From Chiayiivirga sp. (GTDB taxonomy: Bacteria; Pseudomonadota; Gammaproteobacteria; Xanthomonadales; Xanthomonadaceae): 64,000 nucleotides of DNA. The notes under the pieces were generated by a model. It was not told the origin of the DNA, searched no databases, and was given only the letters and a program-made list of their open reading frames with translations. Made by a program: the position numbers and the translations under genes. Below are positions 1 through 9,400 of the stretch, one piece after another. The stretch covers positions 496,001-560,000 of the forward strand of contig JALCLA010000001.1 in the NCBI GenBank assembly GCA_022647565.1, in the 5' to 3' direction. Position 1 is the first letter of the stretch; every line of letters begins with the position of its first letter.

Positions 1-473
1 TCCAGGTGCTGGTCGAGGTGCGCTTCCACCTGGCGCTCGGTTTCCACCACGAAACCGAGGTTCCAGCCGTCTCCGGCAAGGCCCGCCGCGACGCCGATGG
101 CGTAGCTGCCGGCATACCAGAGCGGATTGAGCAGGCTGGGCTGGCTCTGCAGCTCAGCAAGGCGATCATCGCACCAGGCCAGATGATCGGTTTCCTCCTG
201 CGCGGCCTGCAGCAACTCGCGTCGCGTAACGGGATCGCGAGCCACCGCGGCCTGTCCGACATACAAGGCTTGCGCGCAGACCTCGCCGGTGTGGTTGACC
301 CGCATCAGGCCTGCCGCGTGGCGGCGCGCCGCATCATCAAGCTCGTGCTCCGGCGTATTGCCCGCCGGATTCGCGCGCTCGGCCCGGGCCTGGCGCGCGA
401 GGCTGGTGGCCAGGGCGTGATCCATCCGGATAAAGGCGCGATCCAGCAGGGAATAGCGGCGCAATTCGGTCAT
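1..473 (-). CDS. coq7: Ubiquinone biosynthesis hydroxylase Coq7 (3'-truncated by window edge)
   Basis: Coq7 is the di-iron hydroxylase that carries out the C6 hydroxylation (demethoxyubiquinone to demethylubiquinone) in ubiquinone biosynthesis at the inner membrane. The first 157 codons are visible; the gene runs off base 1. The family hallmark [14 protein letters not shown] is present, containing the E of the first iron-ligand motif, and QEETDHLAW supplies the following ExxH ligands. The ATG at 473 overlaps the stop of the upstream Fe-S protein gene (ATGA at 470-473), so the two genes are translationally coupled. Confidence in the family is high; the C-terminal ligands lie outside the window. 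Confidence 0.96.
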   Translation of the reverse strand, partial: MTELRRYSLLDRAFIRMDHALATSLARQARAERANPAGNTPEHELDDAARRHAAGLMRVNHTGEVCAQALYVGQAAVARDPVTRRELLQAAQEETDHLAWCDDRLAELQSQPSLLNPLWYAGSYAIGVAAGLAGDGWNLGFVVETERQVEAHLDQHL

Positions 474-1705
474 GGCAGGGTCGTCGGGTCCGGTCGGTCG
501 TCGAGATGTTCGGCCAGCAGTTCCAGCGGATGCCGCGTCGCGACTTCGATGCCGCGCTGCTCGATGCCCGCGCCCAGATGCAGGCGGCAACCGACGTTGG
601 CGCTGCACAGCGTAGCAGCGCGGCTGCGCGCAATCGCGTCGAGCCAGGGCTCGCGCAGCGCGGCAGCGCGCGTTGGCTCGGTGAGCATGTGGCTGCCGGC
701 CGCGCCGCAGCATCCTGTGGCTGTCAGCGCGGCGACATCGATGCCCGGAACACGCGCCAGCAGCGCGGTCAACACGGCATCCGACCGGGTGACGTTGCGC
801 TGGGTGCAGGGCAGGTGCAGAGCGATGCGCTGCGCTGCTTCCGTGCGTCGCCAAGGCAAGCGTGCGACCTGCTCGTCCTGCGCGATGAAGGCCAGAGCCT
901 CTCGCACCGGCGGCGTTTCGCCGCCCAAGGCCTGCGCGATGCTCTCATGGCAGCCGCTGGCGAGGCTCAGGATCGCCGCGTATGGCGATGCCGTGCCGGC
1001 CGTGTCGAACGCCGCCTGATTGCGTCGGGCCAGCAGATCGAACTCCTCCGCAGCTCCGGCATGGCGATGCAAGGCCCCGCAGCATCCCTGGTGCGCGGGG
1101 ACATCCACCTCCCAGCCCAGGCGCGTCAGCAGTCGGATCGCGGCTCGTGCGGCGGCGGCATCGTGATGCGGCCCCAGGCAACCGAGGAACAGCGCCACCC
1201 GTCCGCGCGCCGCACCTGCAGCGGGGTAATGCGAATCGAGAGGCGGCAAGCTCGGCGCAGCGGGAAGCCGGCGCCACGCGCCGGGCCAATGCCGCAGGGC
1301 GTTGGCCAGCCGCAATGCCGTCGCCAGCCATCGCTTCCGCGGCATCAGCCACAGTGCCAGTCGCAGCTTCCAGGCCGGGGGCACGGTCGTGCGCTGCTCG
1401 GTCCGGCCCGCCACCAGCAGCTCGCCATAGCGCACCTGGGCCGGGCACACCCGTTCGCAGTTGCGGCAAGCCAGGCAATGGTCGAGCGCGGAGAAGGTGG
1501 CCGGTTCGGGTGCGATCCGGCCCTCGGCCAGGGCCTTCAACAGCATGATTCGGCCACGCGGGGACTCCGCTTCGACCCGGTCCAGCACGTACGTGGGACA
1601 ATGCGGCAGGCACAAGCCGCAGCGCACGCAGGCATCGGCGAGCGCGACGATGCGGGCTGCCGGCGAAGGCGGGGGCGCGGCGACGGGGCGGGGTTCCGGG
1701 GGCAT
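470..1705 (-). CDS. (Fe-S)-binding oxidoreductase subunit, GlcF-like
   Basis: This is a cytoplasmic iron-sulfur electron-transfer subunit resembling GlcF, the glycolate oxidase Fe-S subunit. Two ferredoxin-type 4Fe-4S motifs lie near the N-terminus ([12 protein letters not shown] and [12 protein letters not shown]). Two CCG-type cysteine-rich domains follow (LGCLGP...[10 protein letters not shown] and [12 protein letters not shown]), the usual order in GlcF and heterodisulfide-reductase-like proteins. About 411 residues from the chosen ATG at 1705 is normal for the family; upstream ATGs would only add an unconserved stretch. No flavin subunit (GlcD/GlcE) is adjacent, so the physiological partner is unknown. 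The stop overlaps the coq7 start. Confidence 0.85.
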   Translation of the reverse strand: MPPEPRPVAAPPPSPAARIVALADACVRCGLCLPHCPTYVLDRVEAESPRGRIMLLKALAEGRIAPEPATFSALDHCLACRNCERVCPAQVRYGELLVAGRTEQRTTVPPAWKLRLALWLMPRKRWLATALRLANALRHWPGAWRRLPAAPSLPPLDSHYPAAGAARGRVALFLGCLGPHHDAAAARAAIRLLTRLGWEVDVPAHQGCCGALHRHAGAAEEFDLLARRNQAAFDTAGTASPYAAILSLASGCHESIAQALGGETPPVREALAFIAQDEQVARLPWRRTEAAQRIALHLPCTQRNVTRSDAVLTALLARVPGIDVAALTATGCCGAAGSHMLTEPTRAAALREPWLDAIARSRAATLCSANVGCRLHLGAGIEQRGIEVATRHPLELLAEHLDDRPDPTTLP

Positions 1706-1752
1706 GGGACAGGCCGAGGGCGCAAGAATGCTAGCACGCAGCATGGTCCGGC

Positions 1753-1781
1753 TTGCGCGCACCGCCGAACGGCGTTATGAT
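1753..1781 (+). promoter_or_regulatory. Predicted sigma-70 promoter for rplM-rpsI
   Basis: A TTGCGC -35 (1753-1758) and a TATGAT -10 (1776-1781) are separated by exactly 17 bases, about 40 bases upstream of the rplM ATG. It lies between the divergent Fe-S gene and rplM, where the ribosomal-protein operon promoter is expected. Confidence 0.6.
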
Positions 1782-1820
1782 TCCGCTCCTTTCTTTCCCG
1801 TTTTCTCTTCGGATTCAGTC

Positions 1821-2249
1821 ATGAAGACCTTCAGCGCCAAGAATGAGACCGTCAAGCGCGACTGGTACATCGTCGACGCCAGCGGCAAGACGCTGGGTCG
1901 CCTGTGCTCGGAGATCGCCACGCGCCTGCGCGGCAAGCACAAGCCGGTCTACACCCCGCACGTGGACACCGGCGACCACATCGTCGTGGTCAACGCCGAG
2001 AAGATCCACGCCACCGGCAACAAGATGCAGGACAAGATGTACCACCGCTTCACCGGGTACATCGGCAACCTCAAGTCGGAGAACCTGGGCCAGGCGCTGG
2101 AGCGTCACCCGGAGCGCGTGATCGAGATCGGCGTCAAGGGCATGCTGCCCAAGAATCCGCTCGGCCGCGCCATGTTCAAGAAGCTCAAGGTCTACGCCGG
2201 CCCGAACCATCCGCACACCGCCCAGCAGCCGCAGCCGCTGGAAATCTAA
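1821..2249 (+). CDS. rplM: 50S ribosomal protein L13
   Basis: This is an essential primary 23S rRNA-binding protein of the large subunit. The 142-residue product has the standard length. Characteristic stretches include [20 protein letters not shown] near the start, the [19 protein letters not shown]-like core, and [21 protein letters not shown] toward the C-terminus. The ATG at 1821 gives the standard N-terminus MKTFSAK; the longer open frame upstream is not conserved. It is followed 10 bases later by rpsI, the universal L13-S9 operon. Confidence 0.99.
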   Translation: MKTFSAKNETVKRDWYIVDASGKTLGRLCSEIATRLRGKHKPVYTPHVDTGDHIVVVNAEKIHATGNKMQDKMYHRFTGYIGNLKSENLGQALERHPERVIEIGVKGMLPKNPLGRAMFKKLKVYAGPNHPHTAQQPQPLEI

Positions 2250-2259
2250 GAGAACCGTC

Positions 2260-2652
2260 ATGGCGACTTCGCAGCACTACGGCACCGGCCGTCGCAAGTC
2301 CTCCACCGCGCGCGTGTTCCTGCGCTCGGGCAAGGGCAACATCGTGGTCAACGAGCGTCCGCTCGACACCTTCTTCGGTCGCGAAACCTCGCGCATGATC
2401 GTGCGCCAGCCGCTCGAGCTGACCAAGATGACCGAGAAATTCGACGTGATGGTGACGGTCGAAGGCGGCGGCAACACCGGCCAGGCCGGCGCCATCCGCC
2501 TCGGCATCGCCCGCGCCCTGGTCGAGTACGACGAAAGCCTCAAGCCCGAGCTGCGCAAGGCCGGGTTCATGACCCGCGACGCGCGCGAAGTGGAGCGCAA
2601 GAAGGTCGGCCTGCACAAGGCTCGCCGCGCCACGCAGTTCTCGAAGCGCTAA
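2260..2652 (+). CDS. rpsI: 30S ribosomal protein S9
   Basis: This 130-residue small-subunit protein has a C-terminal tail that reaches the P-site tRNA. The N-terminal [16 protein letters not shown] segment and the basic [17 protein letters not shown] end are diagnostic; the terminal S-K-R is the conserved P-site contact. It is the second gene of the rplM-rpsI operon, with an AAGAGA ribosome-binding element before its ATG. A GC-rich hairpin (2662-2684) without a T-tract lies downstream. Confidence 0.99.
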   Translation: MATSQHYGTGRRKSSTARVFLRSGKGNIVVNERPLDTFFGRETSRMIVRQPLELTKMTEKFDVMVTVEGGGNTGQAGAIRLGIARALVEYDESLKPELRKAGFMTRDAREVERKKVGLHKARRATQFSKR

Positions 2653-2727
2653 TCCGTTTTGCCCTGCGCGTTCGGCGCGTAGGGTCCAATCAGTCAGCCG
2701 ATCCAGTGCAGCGGATCGCGTCCGGAT

Positions 2728-2801
2728 TGGGAGATCGTCTAATGGTAGGACTGCAGACTCTGACTCTGCCTATCTAGGTTCGAATCCTAGTCTCCCAGCC
2801 A
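2728..2801 (+). tRNA. tRNA-Gln (anticodon CTG)
   Basis: A complete cloverleaf with encoded CCA is present. The acceptor stem TGGGAGA pairs with TCTCCCA and is followed by G and CCA. The anticodon stem GCAGA/TCTGC closes a loop CTCTGAC whose anticodon is CTG. The T-arm is CTAGG-TTCGAAT-CCTAG. The U1-A72 pair fits glutamine tRNAs. Its own terminator begins immediately downstream and is interrupted by a 21-kb transposon after base 2825. Confidence 0.97.
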
Positions 2802-2805
2802 AACG

Positions 2806-2825
2806 AAAAGCCCCCGCCCAACGCG
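2806..2825 (+). terminator. 5' arm of the tRNA-Gln terminator, split by transposon insertion
   Basis: AAAAGCCCCCGC starts a hairpin whose other arm, GCGGGGGCTTTT, now lies at 23873-23884. Joining the two flanks and removing one copy of the 10-bp duplication restores a perfect 12-bp stem with loop CCAAC followed by a T-tract. Left and right arms are now about 21 kb apart, so this terminator cannot fold. A separate hairpin inside the element (2874-2903) may replace its function. Confidence 0.8.
2816..2825. repeat. Target-site duplication, left copy (GCCCAACGCG)
   Basis: The 10-mer GCCCAACGCG directly abuts the left terminal inverted repeat and recurs in the same orientation at 23866-23875, directly abutting the right one. 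A perfect direct duplication outside inverted ends is the scar of a DDE-type transposition event. Confidence 0.85.
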
Positions 2826-2849
2826 CTAGGCGTTCGGTAAATCTGTTGA
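2826..2849. repeat. Left terminal inverted repeat of the 21-kb transposon
   Basis: These 24 bases begin CTAGGCGTTC and end AATCTGTTGA. Their reverse complement occurs at 23842-23865 with only positions 11 and 14 differing. They are presumed transposase binding and cleavage sites. Confidence 0.88.
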
Positions 2850-2873
2850 TCGCCTGATGGCGAAGCGATAATG

Positions 2874-2903
2874 GCCCCCAGAGCGTTCTGGGGGCTTTTC
2901 TTT
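2874..2903 (+). terminator. Rho-independent terminator just inside the left transposon end
   Basis: A perfect 9-bp stem GCCCCCAGA/TCTGGGGGC with loop GCGT is followed by TTTTCTTT. It can stop transcription entering the element from the tRNA-Gln promoter. The possible TTG start of the transposase (2902) overlaps its T-tract, which would keep impinging expression of the transposase low. Confidence 0.8.
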
Positions 2904-4602
2904 GTCGACGACAGCAACGGTCGTGTCTTGGCCGCGAACACCGCCCACCGTGGACGGGGTGCAGCTCAATTGCTGTCGCAATCCCTCGTGTCCGACGTTT
3001 GGCACGCCGCCGGCGGAAGGACTTGCGCGCTTCACTCGGTCGGGCGATGCCTACACCGTGGTGAGCACCGGCACCGATCCTGTGGTTCGCTGCCGCAGCT
3101 GTCTGGAGCATTCCACGTTGGTGTCGAACCTCGCGACCGTGCAGGAGCGAGATCGCCTGCTGGCCCTGGTGGCGGCTCCCACCGCGCGAGGCTGCGACCA
3201 GAAGGATTGCGCCAACTTCGGCGTCAGCGTTGATGCCGGGCCGTCGCGGTACCAGCGCTTCGGACAGACCAGCGCCGGTTCGCCCCGGCATCGCTGTATC
3301 GCCTGCGGAACGACGTTCTCGTCGACGAACAGAGCCACGCATCGTTTGCGCCGTCCCGAGAAGACCGTGGAAGTGCTGCGCTATCTCGTGAACCGGGTCG
3401 CGATGCGTCGGTTGTGCGAACTGGCGGATATCTCCGCCGACACCCTATACCGCCGAATCGCGCTACTCCACGATCGGTGCCTGCAGTTTTCGGCGCACCA
3501 TGAGCGGCCATTGCTGGACGGCAAACCTCTGGGCCGGGTGCACCTGGCGATTGACCGCCAGCAGCACATGCTCAACTGGGGATCGGCCCTGGATCGCCGG
3601 CCCAGCAACTTGATGGCCACGGCCAGCGCAGAGGCGCGCAGTGGCTACATCCTGGCGCAGCATCTGAACTTCGACCCCAACGTCGACGTCTTCGATCTTG
3701 ACCTGGCAGCGCGAGACCACGGCGACCCAGCCATGCCCGTCGCGTTTCGCAGGCATGCGCGCGTGTACCTGCCCTACGAGCGGCTCGATGCGGACCAGGA
3801 GTCCGCGGAAGACACGCGGCCGCCGAGCCGCGGCGCGCTCATACGCGACAACGTCGCGGTGCTGGCGCACTTCCAGGTGCTCGGGCGGCTGTTGACCGGG
3901 GCGCAGAGCATCCAGCTATCCATGGACCGCGAGCCGGCCATCGATCGTGCCGCGCTGCTCACCTTCGCCGATCGCGTTCGGGATGGCACGTTGAGCGCGT
4001 TCTTGGTGCGCATCGAAAAGGAAGTCGCCGTCGCCCAGAAGCGCCGGCTGATCGCCGACGCCGAGACGCTGCTCGCCAAGTCCTCCAAGACTTACCCTGG
4101 ACTCACGGACCTCGAGCGCATTCGTCGGATCCTCGAAGACCGATATCGCCAGGCCTGCAAGCGGCACTCCAAGGTCAACGAGCGCTGGGTTGAGCACCCT
4201 TACCCGACGATGAGCGAGCCGCGGCGAGCCGCGTTGTGCCTGACGGCCACGCCCCGCCACAGCGTCGAGGATCTGGCGTGGGGATTTTCATCGGCCAGCC
4301 TGCGCAGCATCGATCGCTACTTCATGCAGCTGCGCCGCAAGGTGCACCTGCTCGAGCGGCCCATGAAGAGCTCCAGCACGGCACGTATGTTCTACGCCTA
4401 CAGCCCCTACAGCGCGGTGGTCGTGATGCGGCTGATCGAAATCTTCCGGACGGTCTACAACTACCACTTCACCGGCCAGCAGGCGTCGACGCCTGCGATG
4501 CGCTTGGGCCTGGCGGAACGCGTCTACTCGCTGGAGGACCTCATCGAGGGGCCAGCCCCAGCGCCTCGCGCTCGCGTACGTAGCGGTCGTTTTCCATCGT
4601 GA
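2902..4602 (+). CDS. Putative DDE transposase with duplicated zinc ribbons
   Basis: This 566-residue protein is most likely the transposase of the surrounding element. Two tandem zinc-ribbon units fill the N-terminus: C25-x4-C30 with C64-x2-C67, then C98-x4-C103 with C132-x2-C135, the second followed by TTFSS as in IS1-type InsA-like ribbons. A helix-turn-helix (about 165-190, LCELADISADTLYRRI) follows. Candidate catalytic acids are D218 (HLAIDRQ), D342 (QLSMDRE) and E513 (RLIEIFRTVYNY). The start is uncertain: TTG at 2902 or GTG at 2950, neither with a convincing ribosome-binding site. The last 62 bases overlap the convergent gene at 4541. Family assignment by motif only. Confidence 0.7.
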   Translation: MSTTATVVSWPRTPPTVDGVQLNCCRNPSCPTFGTPPAEGLARFTRSGDAYTVVSTGTDPVVRCRSCLEHSTLVSNLATVQERDRLLALVAAPTARGCDQKDCANFGVSVDAGPSRYQRFGQTSAGSPRHRCIACGTTFSSTNRATHRLRRPEKTVEVLRYLVNRVAMRRLCELADISADTLYRRIALLHDRCLQFSAHHERPLLDGKPLGRVHLAIDRQQHMLNWGSALDRRPSNLMATASAEARSGYILAQHLNFDPNVDVFDLDLAARDHGDPAMPVAFRRHARVYLPYERLDADQESAEDTRPPSRGALIRDNVAVLAHFQVLGRLLTGAQSIQLSMDREPAIDRAALLTFADRVRDGTLSAFLVRIEKEVAVAQKRRLIADAETLLAKSSKTYPGLTDLERIRRILEDRYRQACKRHSKVNERWVEHPYPTMSEPRRAALCLTATPRHSVEDLAWGFSSASLRSIDRYFMQLRRKVHLLERPMKSSSTARMFYAYSPYSAVVVMRLIEIFRTVYNYHFTGQQASTPAMRLGLAERVYSLEDLIEGPAPAPRARVRSGRFPS

Positions 4603-5494
4603 TCTGGACACAGGCGGCGATCGCCGCCTCGTTGATCTCGTCGGCCGGACAGACAAACGTGCTGGCGGAGTTCGGGACCGCCTGCTCGAGCGCATGGAAG
4701 AAGTTCGATTGCGCCGAATACTTCGGCGTGCCGTCGCCGAATACGAGTCGGTGCATCACCTTGCTCAGGGTTATGGCGTTGACGTCGTCGACCTTTTCGT
4801 AGAGCCGCTCGACCAGTGCCCGAAGCAGGGCAAACGACAGCACCGCGTGCTGACCTGGATCGCCGCCCCCGATGCGCTTGCGCGACTGCAGGGCAATCAC
4901 GAGCGCGATGCCTGCGGTGTATAGCTGCAGTGCTCTGTGGGGCAGTTCGGTCCCCCGCAGGGCGTCGGGCAAGGGCCCCAGGCCCAACGAACGAGCGGCT
5001 TTGGCCAGGGTCACCTCCATCCCCGGCACATGCGGCGCCATCCACACCTTCGCGTCGACGATCGCTTCGTGCAGCGCGTCATCGTCGAGTAGCACCGACT
5101 CGGGAGCCGGCGACGTCGCGGTCAGCGGCGCCACCGTGTGGGCGGCGCGCACAAAGGCAGGCACTTCGACCACGGGATGCCCCACGGGCCCGAAACGCGT
5201 GGGACTGCAGGGGAACACGAGGTCGCTCACGCCATTGGCCCGCGCGGCATCAACCACCTTGCGCAGCACGGCGCGCACGCCGTCGCTGGCGGCCGCCGCC
5301 TGCTGCTCGAGCTGGGCGATCGACTGCACGAGGTAATCCGGCGATAGCGTGAGCGAGGTCGGCTTGCGACCGGGAAGCGGTTGCGGCATCAGCGCTGCGC
5401 AAATGTCGCGTGCCGTAAGGCGCTCGGCCTGCGCCAGGCGATCCAGCTGCTCGGTATTGACGCACGTGATCGTGGCGCGCGTGAGCAGGCTCAT
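4541..5494 (-). CDS. Unknown protein translationally coupled to a WYL regulator
   Basis: I do not recognise this 317-residue protein. It is predicted soluble, has no signal peptide, and contains an internal hydrophobic helix (about HRALQLYTAGIALVIALQS) and a C-terminal segment NSASTFVCPADEINEAAIAACV. The ATG at 5494 overlaps the stop of the upstream WYL gene (ATGA), so both are made from one message and probably work together. The longer frame upstream of 5494 would lie inside the WYL gene and is rejected. Its 3' end overlaps the transposase 3' end by 62 bp. It could belong to the methyltransferase/nuclease cassette or help control transposition. Confidence 0.75.
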   Translation of the reverse strand: MSLLTRATITCVNTEQLDRLAQAERLTARDICAALMPQPLPGRKPTSLTLSPDYLVQSIAQLEQQAAAASDGVRAVLRKVVDAARANGVSDLVFPCSPTRFGPVGHPVVEVPAFVRAAHTVAPLTATSPAPESVLLDDDALHEAIVDAKVWMAPHVPGMEVTLAKAARSLGLGPLPDALRGTELPHRALQLYTAGIALVIALQSRKRIGGGDPGQHAVLSFALLRALVERLYEKVDDVNAITLSKVMHRLVFGDGTPKYSAQSNFFHALEQAVPNSASTFVCPADEINEAAIAACVQITMENDRYVREREALGLAPR

Positions 5495-6381
5495 GACGAT
5501 TCCGGCAGGAAGAGCGGCCGCAGTTTCTCGGGATCCTTCAGTACCACGCGGTGCTGCGGCAGGCGCGGCTCGCGCACGTCGAGCTCGTAGCGCCGCGCAA
5601 AATGGCCCACGAGGGCGTGCCGAACGGTCGGCGCCCACTCCGGGCCCGCGGCAGTGGCCTTCATGCCGAACTCGCGGGCGACCACCTTGCGCTGGTGCTC
5701 ATTGAGCCCCGGGTGCGGGACGACAACGACGGACGTGGTGGTCATCCACGCGGCATCGTCAGTGGTGGGTTGCGGCGAGCGCGTGACCACGGCTTGCGGC
5801 GCTTCCATTCGCTGCAGGGCAAACGTGCGGAACTGGCCGCTGCGGTCATCGAAGGCACGGGCATGCCAGCGCAAGCCGGTGTGCACGAGCGCGAAGGGCC
5901 ACAGCGTGCGCCGCGCCGGCGCGTCGGCCCGCATCGAGTGGTAGACCACATCGATCCCGGTGCCGTTGCGGATGGCTTGCACCACGTGCTGCAGCACCGT
6001 CCGGTCAATGCCGTGCGCCGGCGAGGGGATCGCCTCGGTGGCGATCGGCGCCCCCCCGCCCAGCAGTGGCACCACCAGGTCGGACCCGGACTCGGCGTAG
6101 GCGAGTTGCAGGGCCAGGTATTCGGCCGGCGAGTCGGAGGCGAAGCGGGGCTTGAAGCGGGGCCCGGCGACATAGCGCCGGCGCCGCGCATCGAGCACGA
6201 GGCTCTTCGGATAGGCGTCCTCGTACCAGCGCAGATCGCTGGTCACGTGGTTGGCCGAAATGCCGAAAACATCGTGCACCCGGGCGCGGGTGAAGGCCCC
6301 TTCCCAGAACAGCGTGCTCTCGACGAAACGCAGGCGTTCTCGCTGGGCGAAACTCAACGCGGCTGCGGTTTCCCGGGCCAT
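5491..6381 (-). CDS. WYL-domain transcriptional regulator (BrxR/CapW-like)
   Basis: This 296-residue protein has an N-terminal winged helix (about residues 10-55, including ARVHDVFGISANHVTSDLRWYE) and a central WYL-type ligand domain (about 130-210, IDVVYHSMRA... ALVHTGLRWHARAFDD). A C-terminal extension follows. This architecture is that of BrxR/CapW-type repressors found at the head of many phage-defence loci. It is divergently transcribed from the methyltransferase gene at 6488, with a 106-base shared control region, and it overlaps the next gene by ATGA. ATG at 6381 is preferred over an upstream TTG at 6393. The role as repressor of the cassette is inferred. Confidence 0.85.
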   Translation of the reverse strand: MARETAAALSFAQRERLRFVESTLFWEGAFTRARVHDVFGISANHVTSDLRWYEDAYPKSLVLDARRRRYVAGPRFKPRFASDSPAEYLALQLAYAESGSDLVVPLLGGGAPIATEAIPSPAHGIDRTVLQHVVQAIRNGTGIDVVYHSMRADAPARRTLWPFALVHTGLRWHARAFDDRSGQFRTFALQRMEAPQAVVTRSPQPTTDDAAWMTTTSVVVVPHPGLNEHQRKVVAREFGMKATAAGPEWAPTVRHALVGHFARRYELDVREPRLPQHRVVLKDPEKLRPLFLPESS

Positions 6382-6487
6382 CACCACCGCCAATCGGTAG
6401 GGTAATTACTTTGCGTAGTCTACACGTTCGTGGTACTGTGGCAACCGGATCGATCAGCGCACACTGCGCAGGGCCGCGGGAGCAGGC
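6382..6487. promoter_or_regulatory. Divergent control region between WYL regulator and methyltransferase operon
   Basis: The short region holds a palindromic GTAATTAC (6402-6409) and an imperfect inverted repeat whose arms start TTGCGTAGT and end ACTGTGGCAA (6411-6444). It is the logical site for the WYL regulator to bind and repress both directions. The methyltransferase ATG at 6488 is preceded by GGGAGCAGGC, a usable ribosome-binding site. Confidence 0.45.
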
Positions 6488-9400
6488 ATGCAGCACCTTC
6501 TGGAGCCATGGTGGGACGCGCTGGGTTACGACCCGGCCTCGCCGTCGCTCCACCAGCCGGCCGGCCGCCAGCTGATCGCTCGCCACCCCTACGCCCCCGA
6601 GTTGCACGACCTGCTCAACCCCCAGGGCGAGATCCGCGCGCAGGCGGTCTTCGACGTCGAGGGCGTGCCCACGGTCGGGTTCTTCGCCGACGACGGTTCC
6701 CTGCTCGACGATCCGGCGCGCCTGACGGCGTTGCGCCAGCGCATCTGGAACCAGGGACTGATCTCGATCGTGCTGGTGGCCACGCCCACGGCGCTGGTGC
6801 CGGTGTCGGTGAATCCGCGCGCCGGCGTGGGCCAGGCGCTGTCGCGCGAGCAGGCGCGCCGCGACGGTCCGCTCTCCCGCGCTGACGTGCAGTCGGGCGA
6901 TGTGCGCAACCGCTACCCGGACTGGTTCCAGGCCGAGGACCGCGTCGACCGCAAGTTGCTCACCAACCTGCGCATCACGATCGAGCGCCTCGAGAAGCTG
7001 CGTCACACCGACACCACCACCGTCACGCGCGAGGATGCGCAGTACCTGGTGGGCCAGGTGCTGTTCGTGTCCTACCTCGAGCACCGCGGCATCGTGGGCG
7101 ACATCTACCGGGACAAGCGCAACGTCGGCACGCTCAAGGCCTTGGTCGACCAGCGCGATCGCGACGGCGTGATGCGCCTGCTGCAGCAGCTGAAGATCGA
7201 CTTCAACGGCGACTTCCTCGAGCGCGAGGATGGCGCGGGTGCGGTGTGGCGCCTGCTGCCCAACGAGGCCTTCGGGGTTATCCAGGACCTGCTGTCGGCG
7301 ACCGACCTGTCGCGCGCGCAACCGAGTTTCTTCCCTTACAACTTCCGCTACATCCCGGTCGAGCTGCTCTCGGGCATCTACGAGTCCTTCATCGGCGAAT
7401 CGAAGAAGGGTTTGGCCGCGTACTACACGCCGCGCAACCTCGCCAATCTCGTCGTCGACCAAGCCTTCGAGGCGTCGAGCGACATCCTGGCCGAGCGTAT
7501 TTTCGATGGGGCCTGCGGTTCCGGAATCTTGCTCACCACCGCGTTCCGCCGAATGCTGGGCGAGGCGGAGGCGCGCAGCACCCAGCAGCAACTGAGCCTC
7601 ACCGAGCGCATCGCGTTCTTGCGCGACCACATCTTCGGCAGCGACGTGAGCGATGCGGCATGCCGCGTCACGGCCTTCAGCCTGTACCTGTCGTTGCTCG
7701 AGCGCCTGGAACCGTCCGACATCGCCGCCCTGTGCGACGACGCCAACGTGACGCTGCCCACGTTGCGCGGCCATAACCTGTTCAGCGGTCCGGTCGCGGG
7801 CGACTTCTTCTCAGCGGCGAACCCGCACTTTCAGCGCGGCGGTTACACGCTGTGCCTGTCGAATCCGCCGTGGCGCGAACCCGCGACGGGCGAGCGCACG
7901 TCGGCCGACGTGTGGGCAGAGAATGAGTCCGAGCCCGTGCCGCGGGCGCTGCGCCAGATGGCCGCCGATTTTGCGTGGCGCGCGGAAGCCGCGCTGACAC
8001 CCAACGGTCGCCTGTGCCTGATCCTGCCCATGAGCCTGTTGCTCAAGCCCACAAGCCAGGACTATCTGGCTGCGTGGCTCGAGCGCGTGCGCTGGCAACG
8101 CGTGATCAACTTCGGGGATCTGAAGGAACTGCTGTTCGACGACGGCCGCTTCTCGTGCGTGGTGCTGCTCGCGCAGCGGCGCACGAAGCTCGCCACGCAG
8201 CGCTGGCGTATCCCGGTCGACGAGACTTTCGAATACTGGGTGCCCAAGGCCGACGTCGGCTTGGCGTTCGGCCGCCTGACGCTGCACGGCGTCGACCGCC
8301 ATGACGTGCAGACGCAGGCCATCGTCGACCAGAACCGCGAGCTCGTCACGCGCATGTGGGGCGACGACTACGACATGGCGCTGTGGGCAACCTTGCGCCT
8401 GCGGGGCACCTTCGGCGACATGTTCCGCGGCAAAACCAAACGCTGGACGCGCTGCAAGGGCTTTCACCGCACCGACAACGCCGCCCCGGCTGCCCTGCGC
8501 ACATCCACCGAGCCGCTGTGGGACCTGCGGTTCCTCACGCCTGCGCACCTGAAGGATCTGCCGGTGGTCGTGGCCAGCGAAGGCCTGCCGTTCCCGCGCG
8601 AGCAGATCCCGAGCACGCCGCGGCCGTTCGAGGACCTGCTGCCGGTTTTCGATGGCCCGCGGATCCTGTTCCCGGATGGTCCGGCGCCGGACCGCAGCAT
8701 TCGCGCGGCCTTCGTCAACGGCCCCGCCTCCTTCATGAGCAGCGTGGGCGCGATCGCCGGCCCGCCGGCCGACGAAGACCTGCTGCGTTTCACCGCGATG
8801 TACCTACGCTCGGACCTGGTGCGCTACTTCATGGTCATGCAGCTCTACCAGCTGCTGAGCGACCGCGATCGCGTGTCGCTGCGCGACATCGCCGACTTCC
8901 CGTTCTTCCCGCCCGAGCGTCACCGCAGTCCGGACGAAGCACGCGCCATCGTCAGCGAAGTCGCCAAGCTGTCGCGGGCGCTCGAGGCGGCGCCCGAGCT
9001 CGGACGCTTGTCGCTGTGGGAGCAGCAGCGCCCGCGCGTGCAGCAGCTGATCGAGGCCTACTTCGAACTCGATGACGAAGCGCGCGCGATCGTGCACGAG
9101 ACGGTCGAGGTGATCGTCCCGTCGACGCGCCCGTACGGCCTGTCGCGCGTGTTCGAGATCGCCAGCCAGCGCGTGAGCGTGGCCCGGGCCCACACCTATG
9201 CCCGCGCCCTGCGCACGGAGCTCGAGGTCTGGCGCGACACGCATGACGGCCGCGGCGAGTTCGAAATCGAAACCCTGCTCACCGACGCCGATCGCGCCGG
9301 CCCCTTCGGCGTGGTACGTATTTCACTGCGCAGCGAGCGCGTGCCGGCCCCGGTGGCGCGCCGCACGGATGACGCGGTCTATGCCGTCCTGCACGAACTC

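Noticed and set aside
2662-2684. Hairpin after rpsI as a terminator
   Set aside because: The stem is good but no T-tract follows, so I did not list it as a rho-independent terminator; it may aid RNA processing.
6005-7774. Open frame of 589 codons opposite the WYL control region and methyltransferase
   Set aside because: It spans a divergent promoter and two well-supported genes, with composition typical of an antisense shadow.
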